A DNA stretch of 64,000 bases from Cricetomys ansorgei (taxonomy: Eukaryota > Chordata > Mammalia > Rodentia > Nesomyidae): contig JAMJFZ010000770.1 in NCBI GenBank assembly GCA_026225945.1, forward strand, positions 5,061,501 through 5,125,500, in the 5' to 3' direction. This document shows, piece by piece, positions 61,557 to 64,000 of this stretch. The notes under the pieces were generated by a model. The model did not search any database and had not been told where the DNA came from. It worked only from the letters and a program-made list of their open reading frames with translations. A program made the translations under genes and the position numbers. Every line of letters starts with the position of its first letter. The stretch's first letter is position 1.

Positions 61557-64000
61557 CTGGATATGGATAGTAGCAGGTAGGTAATAGATATTTTAATCAA
61601 CTGACAGAAACACCCCTCATAGCCAGCCAGAGCCAATAGCAGTGAGGATGGATATGAGATGCAAGACAGCCTTTGGCACTATACCCACCGAGAAGTGAGG
61701 CACAGCAGCCACTGAGCCCCTTGCTCTCTCTCTGTCACCCCTCTTCTTTGTGGCTTTCTTAACCTGAAGTTATTAAAAGAGCTTCTAGTTTCTACCCAGT
61801 TTACCACACCTGTTGCCTAATTCTCCTGCCCTTGTGGATTGGTCCTTTGTAGGGTAGCCATCTCTCTCCTCAGCTGTAGATCCCGAGGGGGCAAGAATTT
61901 TGTCTCTAAATAGGTCAGTGAAAGGTTTTTAACTTGCAGCCTCACAGACCCCATTTGTTGATAGCTGTCGAGAAAGTTAAAAAGCAAGTCGAAGTCTGCC
62001 GTGTGACGAACAGTTAAAGCAGACTGATTGAACCCCCACTCCTGAAAGGCCGTGTGCCTCCTCAGGTGCCTGTTCACCTCCCATATTAATTCTTGTTCCA
62101 CAAATATTTCATGAGGGCCTACTGTGTTTAAAGTGTTGTGGGAAGACTTTGAAAGATTTAAAGTATGGTGGTGCAGAGGGGAGTCCAGTCTTCAAAACGA
62201 GACAGGCAAATCCATGCCACACAGTCGAATAAGAAGGGTTGATAGTGTCTGTGAGCTCGGCAGTGTTGCTGTCCCTCTGAACGGACGAGGCTGATTTGTG
62301 AAGAAGGTGTCGTTTGCCATCACTTATAGGAGATTCTCTACTGATGTTGCTACTTTCTCTGGTTCATGGTTGTCTGGGTATCATTTCCAGAGTGCTGTGC
62401 ACGTAAAATCACTGATAACTATAGCTCTCTGAGCAAGCGTAGCTCTCTCTTGTGACAGATGAGGAAGCTAGGGCAGATCACATCTGGGGGAGTCTCATGT
62501 CATGAGAAAGATGGAAGAAACACTGACAGCACTCAGACCACTGTGCATGGCTTAGTATGGCTATCGTGATGGCTCCATGGAGTAACTTCATGTCACTGGA
62601 GTTGAAACTGAGTGTGTATTCTGGCTCCCAATCATGGAGGATCTTGCCTATCATAGGCATCAGGGCACCATTACAGGTTTTTGAGGAAGTGGTACCCTAA
62701 GTTGGGTGTGGGAAGGTCATTGATAATGGTATAAGGGTGGCCCTCATCGGGACCTTTCTGTGATCATAAATGTGGAGACGTGCAAGAGGGAGCCCACACG
62801 ACCCCAGCCTCTGTCAAGGTTTTCTGGGTACCTAAGGACTCAGAGTTTGCTGTTTCACTGTATATCAGAGCTGAGTTAGTCAGTGTTTCCAAGGTCACAT
62901 AGCATTTTGACATCAGTCCTGAGCTTTGGAGCGAGGCAGAGAAACACAGACATGAGGGTTTGTGTGGGATGAGTCAGGTAGACAATTTATACAAAGAGAT
63001 AGCTCTTACCCAGGCTAGCACAGGTAAGTGATGATGCCCAAAACAGAGACATGAGCACTTTGAAGAGTGTTTCATGTCACAGGACCCAGGAAGTGCTAGA
63101 CCTCAGTTTCCTGAGAGAGAAGGGAATACGATGTGAGAGAACAGATTATTGCCTGGGGCACTTGATCATCAGGGGAAATGAGCTCTTCTACTTGTTAAGC
63201 CGCATGCCCTCTCTTTTGACTCAGACCTTCATGGGAACTTTTGCTAGGACTTCTCACATCAGACCGTGCCAGTGTGACAGATTCTAATAATAGGAAATGG
63301 CAAAATGGCCTAGAGTCCCTCCGGGTTCAGAATGCCACCCTCACATGTTTTTCTCTGGGCAGGAAAAGAAGGAAGGTAGTGACAGGTTAGCTAAGTAAAT
63401 TCATCCCCTAACGCACACGCTAACAGCATGTGACAGTCCCCCATGGGACCAGAGAACAAAAAAAAGAAAAAACCGTGGTCCAGGGTCTGGATAGAGTTGA
63501 CACAGGAACTAGGATAAGTGTGTGCTTCGCAGGCCACCACTCTTGCCTCTCACTTCAGACGTGTCTTGTAGAACCAAGGACCATGTCCATTCTCGGGAGC
63601 CACTTCCTCAGCATGAAAGCAGTGACTTCCCTTCTCCTCTAAGGGCGATGCCTAATGAGGCTGTTGTACTAGATGGAAATGGGGAGCCCCAATGTCATTA
63701 GAACCAGAGGCGCTGAGGAGGCCCCACGTTTTCCCAGAGTAGCTAGAGCCTGTGTGAGAGTTCTGTTTAGGTGGCACCATGATTGACCATCTGGTGCAAA
63801 ACAGTGGCTGAGTCCTGGAAGGCGACGTCTCACAGGCGATGGTGGCTATCGAGGGTAGATGCAGAGTGGAAGGATTCTGGCAGGCGCCAGATCACACAAA
63901 TCAGGATCCCTGCAACAAAACGGAATATTATTATTTATTCAAAGCTAAAAGGCACTCAGGGGCGGGACATGCCGGGTCAGACCCCTCTTCTTACTAGAAC

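Noticed and set aside
61247..61636. Cys-Val and His-Thr repeat frames
   Set aside because: These are translations of the (TG)n array on both strands.

Overview
The window is intronic-rich genomic DNA from a rodent, probably a muroid. It covers the middle of one very large gene read on the + strand: Kcnma1 (Slo1, BK channel alpha subunit, the large-conductance calcium- and voltage-activated potassium channel). The gene call rests on six short exons whose reading frames, splice sites and phases all fit together. The rodent call rests on B1, B4/RSINE1-type and ID-type SINEs, a class II endogenous retrovirus-like element, and two residues in the channel linker (Val after His-Asp-Asp, and Cys-Arg-Arg) that I recall from mouse and rat rather than human.

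Layout: (1) 1272-1283, a 12-nt microexon encoding the SRKR insert at splice site C1. (2) 8196-8282, a constitutive exon for the end of the RCK1 domain. (3) 17029-17105, a constitutive exon carrying the CKACH haem/redox motif at the start of the RCK1-RCK2 linker. (4) 26917-27090, the 174-nt STREX cassette. (5) 53434-53520, an 87-nt cassette encoding a 29-residue alternative insert at the same C2 site. (6) 57840-57933, a constitutive exon of the RCK1-RCK2 linker. All C2 exons are phase 1 on both sides, so no cassette, STREX, the 29-residue cassette, or both would all keep frame. The exon before 1272 and the exon after 57933 lie outside the window.

About 99% of the window is intron. It contains a 2.1-kb LTR element with both LTRs, a primer binding site, a polypurine tract and a 6-bp target duplication (9359-11441), a related solo LTR in the opposite orientation (12881-13215), a B1 with perfect target duplications, ID, B4 and older SINEs, a good MIR, an ancient hAT-like DNA transposon, and many simple repeats. 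The larger repeats are (TA)n, (CA)n, (TTTA)n, a 5/10-bp minisatellite, (TTCC)n and (TG)n. The short open reading frames elsewhere look like chance frames. I see no second protein-coding gene, structural RNA gene or CRISPR array.

How the parts work together: the gene makes BK channels whose gating ring differs by cell type through cassette splicing. The SRKR microexon alters the end of RCK1. STREX adds a cysteine-rich, palmitoylatable and phosphorylatable block, and the 29-residue cassette adds a basic block, both in the RCK1-RCK2 linker. Candidate splicing signals near these exons are the most interesting non-coding content: a CaRRE1-like element at the STREX 3' splice site, a CA tract downstream of STREX, TGCATG motifs, and a UGC just before the microexon.
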